Below, piece after piece: positions 11,233-22,896 of a DNA stretch of 64,000 nt (the stretch's first letter is position 1; the number at the start of each line of letters is the position of its first letter). The notes beneath the pieces were generated by a model. It worked only from the letters and a program-made list of their open reading frames with translations, did not search any database and had not been told where the DNA came from. A program made the translations under genes and the position numbers. Source of the stretch: Styela clava (taxonomy: Eukaryota > Chordata > Ascidiacea > Stolidobranchia > Styelidae). The stretch is from positions 14,322,001 through 14,386,000 of the forward strand of contig NC_135261.1 in assembly GCF_964204865.1 (NCBI RefSeq), in the 5' to 3' direction.

Positions 11233-13219
11233 ATGGCAGAAGCAAATCCACCTGAAGAACTGCGGCTGGCAGCAGAGCCACGAGTTATTAACAATGTTTT
11301 CCACATTGGTGCAATACATAATGAATACCATCATCATCATGGAGATATAATACATAATCACGTGTAAGTGATTCAACACTCCTAAAATATTATTATTTTT
11401 ATTACTCAAATTACAAGCATTTCATGCGGGTGTTTGTAAACTCTACTAGTTGCCTAGTATTTTCCACCAAAGCTTCGCCGTTTTAATTTTGAATTCTGGA
11501 TTTTGATTAGGACAATACCAGATGTATAAAAAGTTTGAATTAAAAAAGTATTGTTTCAACGCAAAAAAAGCATATTCAATACTCTACTGATCAGCTTATA
11601 TGCAGATTTCCCAAAAGTTATAACATATATGATGTAACATTGATGCGTAATTCAAGGTCGGTTATGTAACGATTCTTGTACTTGATATTCCAGATCTCCA
11701 CCTGCTCGCGGCATAGCTACTCAACTGGGTAAGTTATTGTACTATAAATATATCAATAAGACGGAAATATCCTCAAAAAATGTATTTGTAATACTCAAGT
11801 GAATTGAATTTCCCAATCAAACCTATCTACCGACTTTTATCCTTATAATTTGTTGCCATAAACAACGGCTGTTCATGGTTGAAAGTAGGAATAACGACTC
11901 TCCATGGTCATAGAAAGCCAAACTTCTGGTGGAGGCACAGAAACGATGGACAGATATCAATTCAACGAAATGGCTGATGAAGGACACGAAGCACTTTTAC
12001 ATGAAAATGAAGAAGCTTCCAAATTTAGAATAATATGCTTCAATTTCGTATATTTTTTTTTCTTGTCAAATCGGAGGTTCTGAATAGGTTCTTTCTTTGA
12101 GAAATTGACATTTATCAATATTAATCAACGCGCTATATGCCAAAACTCTACTTTCTGATTGGTTAGATTTAGACTTCGTGCTTTATGCTGGTTATAAAAT
12201 GTCAACATATATCTTCAACTTTTTATTCGACAGTGGTTGCAATACCGGAAGAAATTAAAGACGATTGGGCCAACGTTTTATCAGTAGTTAGTAAAACATG
12301 GGAGACACTCTACAATAAAATAATGGTAGACATTCGCGACAAGAACATGAAAGGTGGAGACAGAGTGAGAAATGCTCTGGCTTCAATATGCAAACATCTG
12401 AAGACGCAAAGTTTAGAAGAACTTGTAATAGAAGATTATTTTGTGCGACAATTTGTCGGTAAAGTAAAAGATGTAATGAACATGGGGAGTATATTAGCGG
12501 AAAAACAGTTGAATATTCTTTCTATCATCTGTTTTTATGTTGCTGCAAAACTGCATCACATCAGTACAAAACGCAATTTCTCTGTTCTGGGAATAAAGGA
12601 GACTGTAGAAAAAATAACATTAATTATTAAGAAAATCACCAAAGAGGACAACATGATGGAAAAAGTCATTCACTGTTGTGTTCTACCCCTCCTGCTGGAG
12701 ATGTCTGAGTTGGTACCATGCGTTGCAGATGCAGAGCCAAAAGTGAAATTTATTAACGAAGTCTGGTGTTTATATAACGTCGCTCTCTGCTATTACTACT
12801 GTGATATTCGAGAGAAATCTGTGACGGTCAACTTATCCGTCACTCAACTTATGGAAAAGGAATATAACAACGACGCCGTCAAACGTCGAGTATTCGGACA
12901 TTGTCATCACAATGCTGCACTTGCTTACAGCGAAAACAATCAATTTGGTGAAGCAATTGAACATTACAGGGTGGCCGTCGAGTCTTATGAGAAAGCCACT
13001 GATTGGGCCAGTGAAAACCATATGAATGAAAAAGTCAAACTCACGAAAGAATATCTGAGAAGAGCAGAATACGCAAAAATTGACATATATATAATTATAT
13101 ACATGAAAACACGTTTCACTTGTTCTATTACGTACAGTTCAGTGTTAATGAATAGACTGCTAATAACCAGAGTAAAGTGTGAAAAAAAGTTAGACCAGCG
13201 CCAAAGCTTAAGTAGCTGA
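11233..13219 (+). CDS. TPR-like helical protein, three-exon gene (copy 1)
   Basis: Exons 11233-11363, 11694-11728 and 12234-13219 join in phase (2, then 1) with good borders: CACGT|GTAAGT, TTCCAG|ATCTCC, CTGG|GTAAGT and TTCGACAG|TGG. The start is MAEANPPEELRLAAEPR, followed by VINNVFHIGAIHNEY, a run of four histidines and GDIIHNH. The large exon is alpha-helical; its C-terminal third has TPR character (VWCLYNVALCYYY, then NAALAYSENNQFGEAIEHYR). TPRs bind protein partners; no catalytic motif is seen. A further symmetric exon (11914 to about 12030, GTETMDRYQ) would fit between exons 2 and 3, but its donor is lost in this copy. Compared with the paralogues, one base is missing near 13065, adding about 45 residues to the C-terminus. 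The partner and cellular role are unknown. Confidence 0.65.
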
Positions 13220-13870
13220 ATGTGGTAATTTTGTTTTTTCGTCCTTGCTCGGAATTATTCACAAAACTTAATATTTATATTCAATATACTTTCTAATATT
13301 TTGTGTTTAAATGAAAAATGCTATTCAGAACAATGTAGATGATTGCTTTGTATACAAGTGTAGGTGATGGCGAATCTAGCTTCAGAATGTGCTATATCTT
13401 TGCATATACACGTTTTGCTATTCAAATGCATTAGCAGTTTTATACAAATAAAAATGAATCGAAAATTGCTCGGTTCAACAGTTTATGTGTGATGCGTGGT
13501 TCTTCTATTACGGGGTCTGTTTATAAATACGCTACAATTATTGAGGCCAAAAGACTGCTGCAATTTCAGGGATTGGCAAATTAGAAGGCGTGCCAGTACA
13601 GAATTTAGATTGATCTTGGAGATTTGGACTTCAGTTATTACATATATATTCTGACTTATTTTTCCTCCAAAAGAAATATCTTATTGATTATCTTATACTC
13701 TTACTTTTGATAACAGCATTGGTTTGCTCCATAACCGTATGTATTGTATCACAATCTTGTAAGGTTTTACACTGGTAATGGAGTAGGGAGTTCTAATGAT
13801 TATGAGAGTATGGTATCGTAACATTGGCTAGGGAAATTTGTAATTATCTAACAACAATGTGCTATTAACA
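11811..13870. repeat. Copy 1 of the ~2.5-kb TPR duplication
   Basis: This segment aligns with 14261-16395 (offset 2450-2520) and with 28497 to about 30620. It includes the decayed symmetric exon, the large TPR exon and about 650 bases of 3' flank (for example TTTCTAATATTTTGTG). Sequence near 13871-14235 recurs at 16930-17310, so a further, older duplication underlies the locus. Confidence 0.75.
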
Positions 13871-14182
13871 CGACCTTAGTAATGATGCTTCCAATACCAT
13901 TAGGAAGCGACTATAGTACTTAATTAGGTTAGGACGCGATATGATAAATGATTTCCAACGAAACAGTTTGATCCCGAAATGACGGTTCATTTACCTCACA
14001 CTTCTCAACGTGGTCCAAGTAGACCCACAGGGGTCCAAAGCGGGAACTCAGGGGGTCAACAGATAAAGTGCTAATTATATTAATAAGTTGTTAATATTAA
14101 TAAGTTGTTGCTCTTCTCGTGTGTTGTTGGATAAACTGAAATGAATGGAAGAGAAAATGTTAGATTAGTGCTTGGATAAAAA

Positions 14183-15565
14183 TTGGATCTTGATGTTAGT
14201 TACAAAGTTCTCACTGAGACTTCTGTTAGTCCTTTATCAATAAATGTAACTTGTTCCCAATCCCAATCAAACCTTTCTACCGATTTTCATCTTTATATGT
14301 GTTGCCATGAACAACGGCTGTTCATGGTTGAAAGTAGGAATAACGACTCTCTGTGGTCACAGAAAGAAAAACTTCTGGCGGAGGCACAGAAACGATGGAC
14401 AGATATCAAATCAACAAAATGGCTGATAAAGGACACGAAGCACTTTTACATGAAAATGAAGAAGCGTCCAAATTTATCAGCATATACCGGAAAGAAGTTA
14501 CAGAATAATATGGTTCAATTTTGCATATTTTTTTTCTTGTCAAATCAGATGTTCTGAATAAGTTCTTTTTATTTTGAGAAATTGACATTTATCAATATTA
14601 ATCAACGTGCTATATGTCAAAACTATACTGGTTGATTGGTTAGATTTAGACTTCGTGCTCTATGCTTGTTATAAAATGTCAACATATATCTTCAACTTTT
14701 TATTCGACAGTGGTTGCAATACCGGAAGAAATTAAAGACGATTGGGCCAACGTTTCATCAGTAGTTAGTAAAACATGGGAGACACTCTACAATAAGATAA
14801 TGGTAGACAGACATTTGCGACAAGAACATGGAAGGTGGAGACAGAGAGAGAAATGCTCTGGCTTCAATATGCAAACATCTGAAGACGCAAAGTTTAGAAG
14901 AACTTGTAATAGAAGATGATTTTTTGCGACAATTTGTTGGTAAAGTAAAAGATGTAATGAACATGGGGAGTATATTAGAGGAAAAACAGTTGAATATTCT
15001 TTCTATCATCTGTTTTTATGTTGCTTCCAAACTCCATCACATCAGTACAAAACGCAATTTCTCTGTTCTGGGAATAAAGGAGACTGTAGAAGAAATAACA
15101 TCAATTATTAAGAAAATCACCAAAGAGGACAAAATGATGAAAAAAGTCATTCACTGTTGTGTTCCACCCCTCCTGCTGGAGATGTCTGAGTTGGTACCAT
15201 GCGTTGCAGATGAAGAGTCAAAAGTGAAATTCATTAACAAAGTCTGGTGTTTATATAACGTCGCTCTCTGCTATTACTACTGTGATATTCGAGAGAAATC
15301 TGTGTCGGTCAACTTATCCGTCATTCAACTTATGGAAAAAGAATATAACAACGATGCCGTAAAACGTCGAGTATTCAGACATTGTCATCACAATGCTGCA
15401 ATTGCCTACAGCGAAAACAATGAATTTGGCGAAGCAATTGAACATTACAGGTTGGCCGTCGAGTCTTATAAGAAAGCCACTGATTGGGCCAATGAAATTC
15501 ATAGGAATGAAAAAGTCAAACGCACGAAAAAATATCTGAGAAAAACAGACGTTCGCAAAAATTGA
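14183..15565 (+). pseudogene. TPR-like gene copy 2, 5'-truncated and frameshifted
   Basis: The two first exons of copy 1 have no counterpart here. The symmetric exon begins at 14363 after GGTCACAG, but its donor is damaged (AAGTTACAG in place of AAGGTACAG in copy 3). The large exon starts at 14711. A 4-bp insertion (GACA, about 14806-14809) shifts the frame against copy 1. Beyond it, a 245-codon frame from the ATG at 14828 is fully open and closely matches copy 1, ending RKTDVRKN. A shortened helical/TPR protein from that ATG is possible, but no promoter or upstream exon is visible. Another open frame over 14183-14557 fits the inter-copy changes less well than the exon frame. Confidence 0.6.
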
Positions 15566-16395
15566 CATATATGAAAACATATTTCTATTGTTCTAATACC
15601 TAATTACTATCTCTCGAACTCAATATCTCAATAAGCACTGCAAATATTATTCAAAAGTATAATAGCAATAATTGCCCAGTTCAGTGGTAATGAATTGACT
15701 GCTAACAACCAGAGTAAAATGTGAAATAAATGTGGGTATTTTTCTTTTTTCGTCTTGCTCGGAATTATTCACAAAACTTAATAATTATAATCAATATACT
15801 TTCTGATATTTTGTGTTTAAATGAAAAATGCTATTTAGAACAATGTAGATGATTGCTTTGTATACAAGTGTAGGTGATGATGAATCTGGCTTGAGAATGT
15901 GCTCTATCTATGCCTATACACGTTTTGCTATTTAAATGCATGACCAGTTTCATACAAATAAAAATGAATCTAAAATTCCTCGGTTTAACAGTTTATGTGT
16001 GACGCGTGGCTCTTCTCCTACGTGGTTTTTTATAAAAAAGCTGCAATTAATGAGCCCAAGAGGCTGCGGCAACTTCGTGGAATGACAAATTAGAAGGCGT
16101 GGCAGTATGGAATTTATTTTGGTCTTGGAGTTGTTGACATTAGTTATTACATATATTATTCTGACTTATTTTTGCACCAATAGAAATACCTCATTGATAA
16201 TCTCATACTCCTACTTTTGATAACAGCATTAGTTTACCCAATAACAGTATGTATTGTATCACAATCTTGTAAGGTTTTAAACTGGCAATGGAGTAGGGAG
16301 TTCAAATGATTATGAGAGTAGGGTATCATAACATTGGCTAACGAAAAAAAAACGTCATTTGTAAATATCTAACAACACTGAGCTATTAATACGAC
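14261..16395. repeat. Copy 2 of the ~2.5-kb TPR duplication
   Basis: It aligns with 11811-13870 throughout, including the 3' flank. Its closest relative is the copy at 28497-30620, with which it shares the 4-bp GACA insertion, as expected if the 14.2-kb block duplicated later. Confidence 0.75.
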
Positions 16396-16407
16396 CTTAG
16401 TAATGAT

Positions 16408-16808
16408 AAAAGAGTCCAGCTGCACACTAACACAAATGTATTTCTGTAACGTTTCGTACAAATATCAGTGGAGCTCATTTCAGATGTAATTAAAAAAAAA
16501 AGTTTTATTATTGCATTTACGAAAATGATGGGTAACTAAATGTAATTAAAATTATGGGCACTTAGAGAATCACGAACATCTGAAATGAGCTCCACTGATA
16601 TTTGTGGTTCTAATTTTCCCATCATTACTTCTACGGCTAAATGCAAATTAAATGTTTATGCATTACGTCATAATTGATTTGATGTTTCAAATTCATTTAC
16701 CAAATTTATTTCTTGCCATTGTTGTAAACTGTTGTCTGAGGAAGTCTGACTCTGGTCGGACGAAACGGTACAGAAATACATTTGTGATAGTGTGCAGCTG
16801 GACTCTTT
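16408..16808. mobile_element. Compound fold-back element, left copy
   Basis: The outer inverted repeats of 49 bp (47 matching) start AAAGAGTCCAGCTGCACACT at 16408 and end GTGCAGCTGGACTCTTT at 16808. Inside lies a perfect 30-bp inverted repeat (16458-16487 and 16576-16605, core CAGTGGAGCTCATTTCAGAT). It is non-coding. CTTAGTAATGAT stands directly before it (16396-16407) and again at 16931-16942, suggesting that this element plus 122 following bases entered the older duplication as one insert. The superfamily is unclear. A second copy lies at 30633-31034. Confidence 0.75.
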
Positions 16809-17319
16809 AATTGAATAGAATAGTCATGTTTATTCCAGCTACAGTATCCTTGCAGTATACGCATACGGATCCACTAGCATAAAGGCATAGAGAAAAGATA
16901 GGAAGTTAGGCTCGCGCAACCCAACTCAAACTTAGTAATGATGCTGCTAATACTATCAAAAAGCGACTATAATACCTCAAAATAATAAAATAAAATGAGG
17001 AATGAATTTGGTTAGGATGCAATACGATAAATGATTTCCAAAGAAATAGTTTTTTTCCCGAAATGAAGTCTTTTATTTACGTCAAGGGTTCCCACAGTGC
17101 GATTTTACGGTACAGATAAAGTGCTAATTATATTAATAAGTACATTTATTTCATTAATAAAAGTTTTTGCACTTCTCATATGTTGTTGGAAAAACTGAAA
17201 TAATCGGAAGAGCACCTGTTAGATTAGTACTTGGATTAGTGTTAAATTGGATCTTGACGCTTGTGAATAACGAGCATTCAAAAAGTTCTCACTGAGACTT
17301 CTGTTCAATTCAATTCAAC

Positions 17320-17532
17320 TTGAATTTATTTAAAGATGATGAGTTGGGAAGCCCTGAGTTACGTTATCTCATTGCTCGAAACTCAAAATCTAGCATGGAA
17401 TCGCGAAGGTTTAGCAATAGATCAGACAATAAGGTGGAAAACATTAGAATAGTTTTAACCAACATACAACTTAAGAGATTGGAAGAAGATTATTCATTTT
17501 TTATTATGTTCTTGGCAGTATTCTTTTCTTGA
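17320..17532 (+). CDS. Conserved 70-codon ORF, unknown (left copy)
   Basis: An open frame following AATTCAATTCAACTTG encodes a polar N-terminus (LFKDDELGSPELRYLIARNS) and a hydrophobic end (FFIMFLAVFFS). The duplicate at 31557-31769 differs at a few residues and is open too. The phrase AATTCAATTCAA also occurs near 61490, so the start may belong to a dispersed repeat. No family recognised; it may be an exon or an element fragment. Confidence 0.3.
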   Translation: MNLFKDDELGSPELRYLIARNSKSSMESRRFSNRSDNKVENIRIVLTNIQLKRLEEDYSFFIMFLAVFFS

Positions 17533-17539
17533 TGTTGAC

Positions 17540-18641
17540 GGCTTCCGCTTTGATTTTGCTAACGTGTGCTATGCGAAAGTCGCCATGTACAACTATTACA
17601 GTAACGTTATTCACGTTTACGGCTGATCCAGCTTGATCAATTTCAACTCATAAGTCACATTCAGTTGAATTTAATTAATCTAAGATCATCGCGTAGTCCA
17701 TATGAAATTTGATACATTCTAATATAAATAATTATAGAATGACGCCTTCTGTTTAGTGCAGGGGTTTTTGCGTATAAACAGTGTTTCTTAACTTGGGTTC
17801 GATCGAATCGCTGGGGTGCGATGAAGCTTTTCCATGGGTTCGACGAAGGTCCACTGAAACAGTTGTATATTATGAGATCATCACCAAGCGTACTAATTAT
17901 ACAAAAAGATCTGTAGTTTATAGCAGATATATAAGTTTACACGTTTAAGCAACTCATAAAATAGCCGCGTGTAGCTTCGCATAGATAGTAGATACACGTT
18001 TTATTGGATCTGTCAATGACTGTCACACATAAGTTTTTTCAATACAATTCATCGAGAACACATATTGCCACATATATCGTGCGCTGGGTGCACGTACTTC
18101 TCGGTGATAGCGTTTTGCGATGCTTTCTGCTTGTGAGCACGAGATATCGTAAGTATTTATGACAAACCTAGAAGGTTTAAGTTAATATTTGCGTGAACGA
18201 CATCTTCATTCATAATCGACTAATAAAATGTAACTCAGTTTTACTAATGAGTGGAAATAAGAAGATAAGTGTACGTAAATAAATATAATATCAAGGCATG
18301 TTTGAATTTAAAGTACTGTTTGTGGCAAAGATTTCCAAGCAAAGTGGCAGAGCAAAGATATTTTGATTTCCCTTAAACAAAAAAGCACGCAAAACAACAC
18401 AATGAATACACAGTGAATTGAGAAAATCGGTTGTTATCTTGGGTGTCATCTCATAGCCATTACGTATTTTCTAGACAATCTCAATATGGTGCTGAGTCAT
18501 ATGGTATCTCTATTTCTACAAAACAATGGACAAAAGCCCTTATCCAATTTTGAAGATTGACTCAAGCTACCAACGTTTTTGAGGCATAATATCATCTTTC
18601 GTGTCTAAAAAAATGCAATATTTTCTTTATTAGTATTTGGC
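17540..18641. other. Non-coding stretch with a hAT-like end
   Basis: At 17784, CAGTGTTTCTTAACTTGGGT followed by TCGATCGAATCGCTGGGGTG resembles one terminus of a hAT element; no opposite end was found nearby. The same is seen in the other copy near 32019. The rest is AT-rich and without exon-like signals. Confidence 0.4.
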
Positions 18642-18649
18642 CTTCACAC

Positions 18650-19448
18650 TAGAGGTGTAGCGATGTACCGGTATCGGCGATATCTGCCAATTTTTCGGTA
18701 TCCGAAGTGTATCGGTATCGGCTAAGTTTGGACCGATATTTCCGATATATATATTTAGCTTCTAAATATCATTCAGAATGTTTTAAAAAAATAGGTTAGA
18801 ATACTAATCTTGAAAATTATTTTTTGTTTGGATAGATCATGATTTATGAGCGATTGCACGTTCCGTTCCCACACCCGCTGACTGACCTGTTTTAAGCCAT
18901 TTATCAGTCAAACTGGGTCAATCAATTTGGGTATTTTCTCTACCGAATTTTTATATTAAAATTTCTAATATTACATGGTAATTATGGAGAATTATATCAA
19001 TCGAATATTAATGGATGTTCCGATGTGTAAAATTCAAAATACGACGTTATATTGGCCCAAAATCCTACGCACGTTACTCAATGTATCAGTTTCATACGAT
19101 AAGTAGGCTAAACATTTTTTTTTACCACCAACAGTAGCCAAATCCTACTAGTTTTCTAATAAAGCACCGAGATAACTAGCGCCAGTTCTCAATGCATCTG
19201 AACCAATTAACGCATTTGGATCCCAAACATCTACATCTTATTATGTGACATTCCTCTTTTTTGATCCGAAAAAATGTGCACTATTAATAATGCTCAAAGA
19301 CTATTGTTTTAAGCCGTCCGCCCAGCACAATTGAGGTGATAATTACATAGTATCGGAATATCGGTCGTTTCCGAATATCGGCGTATCAGTATCGGATTTT
19401 TTAACTGGTATCGGTATCGGCGGCAAAAGTAATATCGGTACATCTCTA
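18650..19448. mobile_element. ~0.8-kb non-autonomous hAT element, left copy
   Basis: The element starts TAGAGGTGTAGCGATGTACC and ends GGTACATCTCTA, with several CGGTATCGG-like motifs repeated within both ends. A perfect 8-bp target duplication, CTTCACAC, flanks it (18642-18649 and 19449-19456). There is no transposase. Related copies: 32874-33648 (duplicate) and about 55686-56480 (inverted, independent insertion). Confidence 0.88.
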
Positions 19449-19574
19449 CTTCACACCCGCTTTTTCACTCAACTTATAGAGAACTTGCACGGGTCACGTG
19501 ACTTTGTTTACTGGACGGCAAAAAAACAAAAACGTCCATTTGGCTCCTGTCAGTTGTAAGGTTGGCTGTTGAAA

Positions 19575-20429
19575 ATGGTTATTTCGTATTGTTCCGTTGG
19601 CTGTACGTATAGTACTATAGACAACGAAATGGATCTTCAGTTATATGCCACTGTTTTCAAAAAATCCGGAACGTCCCGCAATGTGGATATCATTTATTGG
19701 CAGGACTGCTTGGTGTCAAGTCCAGAGGTCATCTCGCTTGTGTTTCACTGTTTGCGGACAGCACTTTGTTGATGGTGAGTGATAATGTGCCGTTATCAAT
19801 TTCTCTAAATATTCATAAGCTCCCTCATTTCAATGGAAAGCAGATGACAAACTACTGTTATTGATAGGCCTGGGCTAGGCGTAGAGGATTGCAGCTCGCT
19901 TTCCACTCAGGGTGGTTCACACGACCGCTGGTCGATTACGACATCCCCCCACCATCAAGTCCATGCTTCTGAAAAAAATAACTGGCTAACTAATCCCGAC
20001 ATAGAATGGTAATCGTACGATGTTGCACCTTGCAATCCTCCCTCACCAGATAAATCCTATCCTAAAAACTACCGACATTGGTAGGCATATTTGCGTTTTA
20101 AATTGGAAGGAAATCTTCATTAATGGTCAGAAGGTGTTGTCTGATTGTTTTGTTAGTTAGCAGGTAATCTATTACCGGTCTGATACACAAACTTGGCAGT
20201 TGGCACTGTCAAATGATGATTAGTGTTTAATTTCTTTTCAGGAAAAAGGAGAGATAACCCATTATCAGCTGCTTCTGTCCCATCAATATTTGAATTTTCG
20301 CCATCGCCATTTCGGAAAAGAATAGTTAGAAAAAGGGGGGTTTTAAAAAAAGGCAGGACCATTTCAACAAATTCTGTTGCCTTGTATGCGTTGCAATATC
20401 ACTTTGCAGTTGTTAGCATAAACATTTAA
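19575..20429 (+). pseudogene. THAP-type zinc-finger protein fragment, two exons
   Basis: Exon 1 (19575-19774) starts MVISYCSVGCTYS, with the C-x3-C of an N-terminal THAP DNA-binding finger, and ends before GTGAGT. The later Cys/His pair cannot be read intact. Exon 2 starts at 20242 after TTTCTTTTCAG and reads NPLSAASVPSIFEFSPSP, the proline/VPSIF segment that usually follows a THAP domain. THAP proteins bind DNA and many derive from transposases. Exon 1 runs into stops before its donor in its best frame, so this is judged a broken gene or element remnant. An inverted copy of exon 1 lies at 21957-22259. Confidence 0.45.
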
Positions 20430-21223
20430 TGTGTCTTTCATCTAGACCTACCACACTTAAAAGAAGCCGCCTATACCCTTTTTCACTAGAACCATAACAC
20501 TGTAAAATATGAGCTGTGGAGGCAGATACATTTTTTACTCTAAATTATGGCATGTTACTTCCAGGTTATCTTATCCTTGCCTATAGATATCTTGATGTTA
20601 GTGACTCCAACTGACCCATGCATGCCACATTGAAAGTTCTCTTGTGTACCAATAATATTAATCAGTTGGAGCCTTCAGACCTTGAAAACAGTCGAATCTG
20701 AGCACGATGGATTCATGTGAAACACGTAATGTGCATTTATGAGCAAAAATATCCCATCCTGAGCTGCACCGATCCACAACATCCTGCCTATGGAATCAAA
20801 ACATTAGACAAATTGATGTACTGTGCGCATTCATAAATCTTTGCGAATCAAGTGTGCCTTTTGACTAAGGAAAATTTAGCATTAAAATGATCAATCTCAA
20901 TATAAACCTGGTATCTGCAGATAAAACCAATTGTTTTTTGAAAATACATTTTTAATGTGCTTTATTTTTCAAATATAATTTATAATTACTGTAAAGTGTG
21001 TGATACATTTGGTACCAGGAATACCATTTGCAAATTAGCTTGGGTTACACCCCTCTCAAATGAAAGTTCAGACTCTTAATCATATCTCATAATATTCTTT
21101 AAACAAAAGGTTGCGGCTAGCCGGCTACCCATTAGAATTTTCTTCCAGATCACAAAGTCGGAATATTACGCCTCGCTAAGTTTCATCGGCAACTGTATTT
21201 GGTTGTAGTATCGATGTCCAACT
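20430..21223. other. Non-coding stretch between THAP arms
   Basis: No exon-like signal can be supported. It is duplicated near 34620-35440. It may be the decayed middle of a mobile element whose ends carried the THAP fragments. Confidence 0.35.
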
Positions 21224-21490
21224 TTAGACTGAAACCAACTTTAGACTGAAACCTTCACCACCAGACCCATCGAAACAAAAACAAAATGGACACTTTATCT
21301 CCATCAATCCACAGTAATCACAAGTTACTTTGTCTATACGATAAGCATCAATAAATGGATACTGAGGATGTATTATCAAGTCACGCAGGCTGAGGTCTTG
21401 TGCCACTGTGGTCTTATAGCAACTTATACTTTGCCATCCATCTATTCCATGGTCGCACCCATATCTGTGAGGTAATGGATACATATTCAT
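21224..21490 (-). pseudogene. YqaJ-type nuclease-like fragment
   Basis: The minus strand is open for about 88 codons and contains CDYCGLMEIKCPFC. A cysteine pair followed by G-x-x-EIKCP is the pattern of the YqaJ/lambda-exonuclease fold, where E and K of E-x-K are catalytic. The duplicate (about 35440-35730) keeps CGLVEIKCPLCLNES, so the motif is conserved between copies. The rest of the nuclease domain is missing. It lies between two oppositely oriented THAP fragments. Family assignment rests on this one motif. Confidence 0.35.
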
Positions 21491-21956
21491 TCGATATCAT
21501 GATCCTGCACTAGCTTTGTTTTAATTGTAGAGTTTTCATAAAATCTAACAATCGAGTGGTGTGAAATTTATGTCCATGTCCCACCACAAACACTATTCGT
21601 AAATGAATTTGATTCCGGGCAGCATATCTTTTTTACCAGGTGCAACAACTAAACATATGGCGAACCACAGTCTCTCATACGATTACCATTCTATGTTGGG
21701 ATTAGTTAGCCAGTTATTTGTTTTCAGAAGCATGGACTTGAATGGTGGGCGAGGGTCGTAATAACGAGCGTATTCCTAGATGGCGAATTCCATTGAATTC
21801 CGGTTATTTTTTCTCGTGACCACTGGTGTTGAACTTCAGTTATCTATTCAACCTTTCAAACTTAATAATAGATTACCTGCTAACTATGGAAACAATACCT
21901 TATGACAATTGATGATTAATTCCTTACACAAGTCAAGTCTGCAAGTAAGCTTACGC

Positions 21957-22259
21957 CTAGGCCTGCCAATAACAGTAGTTTGTCATCTGCTTTCCATTGA
22001 AATGAGGGAGCTTATGAATATTTAAAGAAATTGATAACGGCACATTATCACTCACCATCATCGAAGTGCTGTCCGCAAACAGTGAAACACAAGTGAGATG
22101 ACTTTTGGACACCAAGCAGTCCTGCAAATAGATGATTTCCACATTGCGCGACTTTCCGGATCTTTTGAAAACAGTGGAATATAACTGAAGATCCATTTCG
22201 TTGTCTATAATAGTACTATACGTACAGCCAACGGAAAAATACGAAATAACCATTTTCAA
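21957..22259 (-). pseudogene. Inverted copy of the THAP-type first exon
   Basis: This is the inverted repeat of about 19562-19880. It encodes MVISYFSVGCTYS, where the first finger cysteine is replaced by phenylalanine, and continues to the same GTGAGT donor (about 22060 on the minus strand). The two arms, about 310 bp each, enclose roughly 2.1 kb. A third and fourth arm exist at 33798 and 36523-36708 in the duplicate block. Confidence 0.45.
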
Positions 22260-22317
22260 CAGCCAAATCCAACAGCTACAAATACTACTTATCAGTTATC
22301 ATACCAGATCCATATCA

Positions 22318-22534
22318 ACTTTGCAGCTGCGTACACCAGAACGTAGTCTGTGTAGCAGGTTAGGGTTAGGGAGTAACTTTATTCCAATTTTCCCTATTTT
22401 AGATCTATTACAAGTTCGACGACTAGCCAAGTGACTTCCGTAGTAGTTGTACCTGAAATTATGGCTTACCCCAACCTGGTACACATACTACGTTCTGTTG
22501 TCCGCCATCTTGGTTCACATACTTCGGGAGTTCC
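22318..22534. mobile_element. Decayed relative of the 3586 inverted-repeat element
   Basis: The right end GTCCGCCATCTTGGTTCACA and the following TACTTCGGGAGTTCC match the right terminus of the 3586-3821 element, and the interior keeps AGGTTAGGGTTAGG and TTCCAATTTTCCCTATTTTAG. The left terminus is not recognisable. The duplicate is at 36757-36972. Confidence 0.6.
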
Positions 22535-22896
22535 GATTTTTTTTGTATTGAATAGGTAGATGTTTACTGAAGGCCTATACATGCCTTCTCAAGCTTGAGT
22601 TCAAGGCGTTCACAAACGTGATTGGCGCAAAGAGACGCAACAGATAAGACATTACGTAAACGACCCTGTGACGAGAACCAAAATTGAAATACAACCGAAT
22701 GAATGAGTTTGTATAACTTTGGAAAACTCTATCACTTTAACCTTAACAACATAAATAAGCATAAATTAACCGAACAATTTTAACCGTAATATTGCCTTTA
22801 TTTTATGAGAAAAAAGTCGATACAGAAACTCGAAATCCTTATAATGGGGTCATAACAGATTGGTTTTTTTGACATCATTGCATCAGAGGGGTCTTG

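Noticed and set aside
14183..14557. 124-codon ORF as a protein start of the TPR-like copy
   Set aside because: Differences among the three copies are largely silent in the exon frame (MDRYQ...) and amino-acid changing in this frame.
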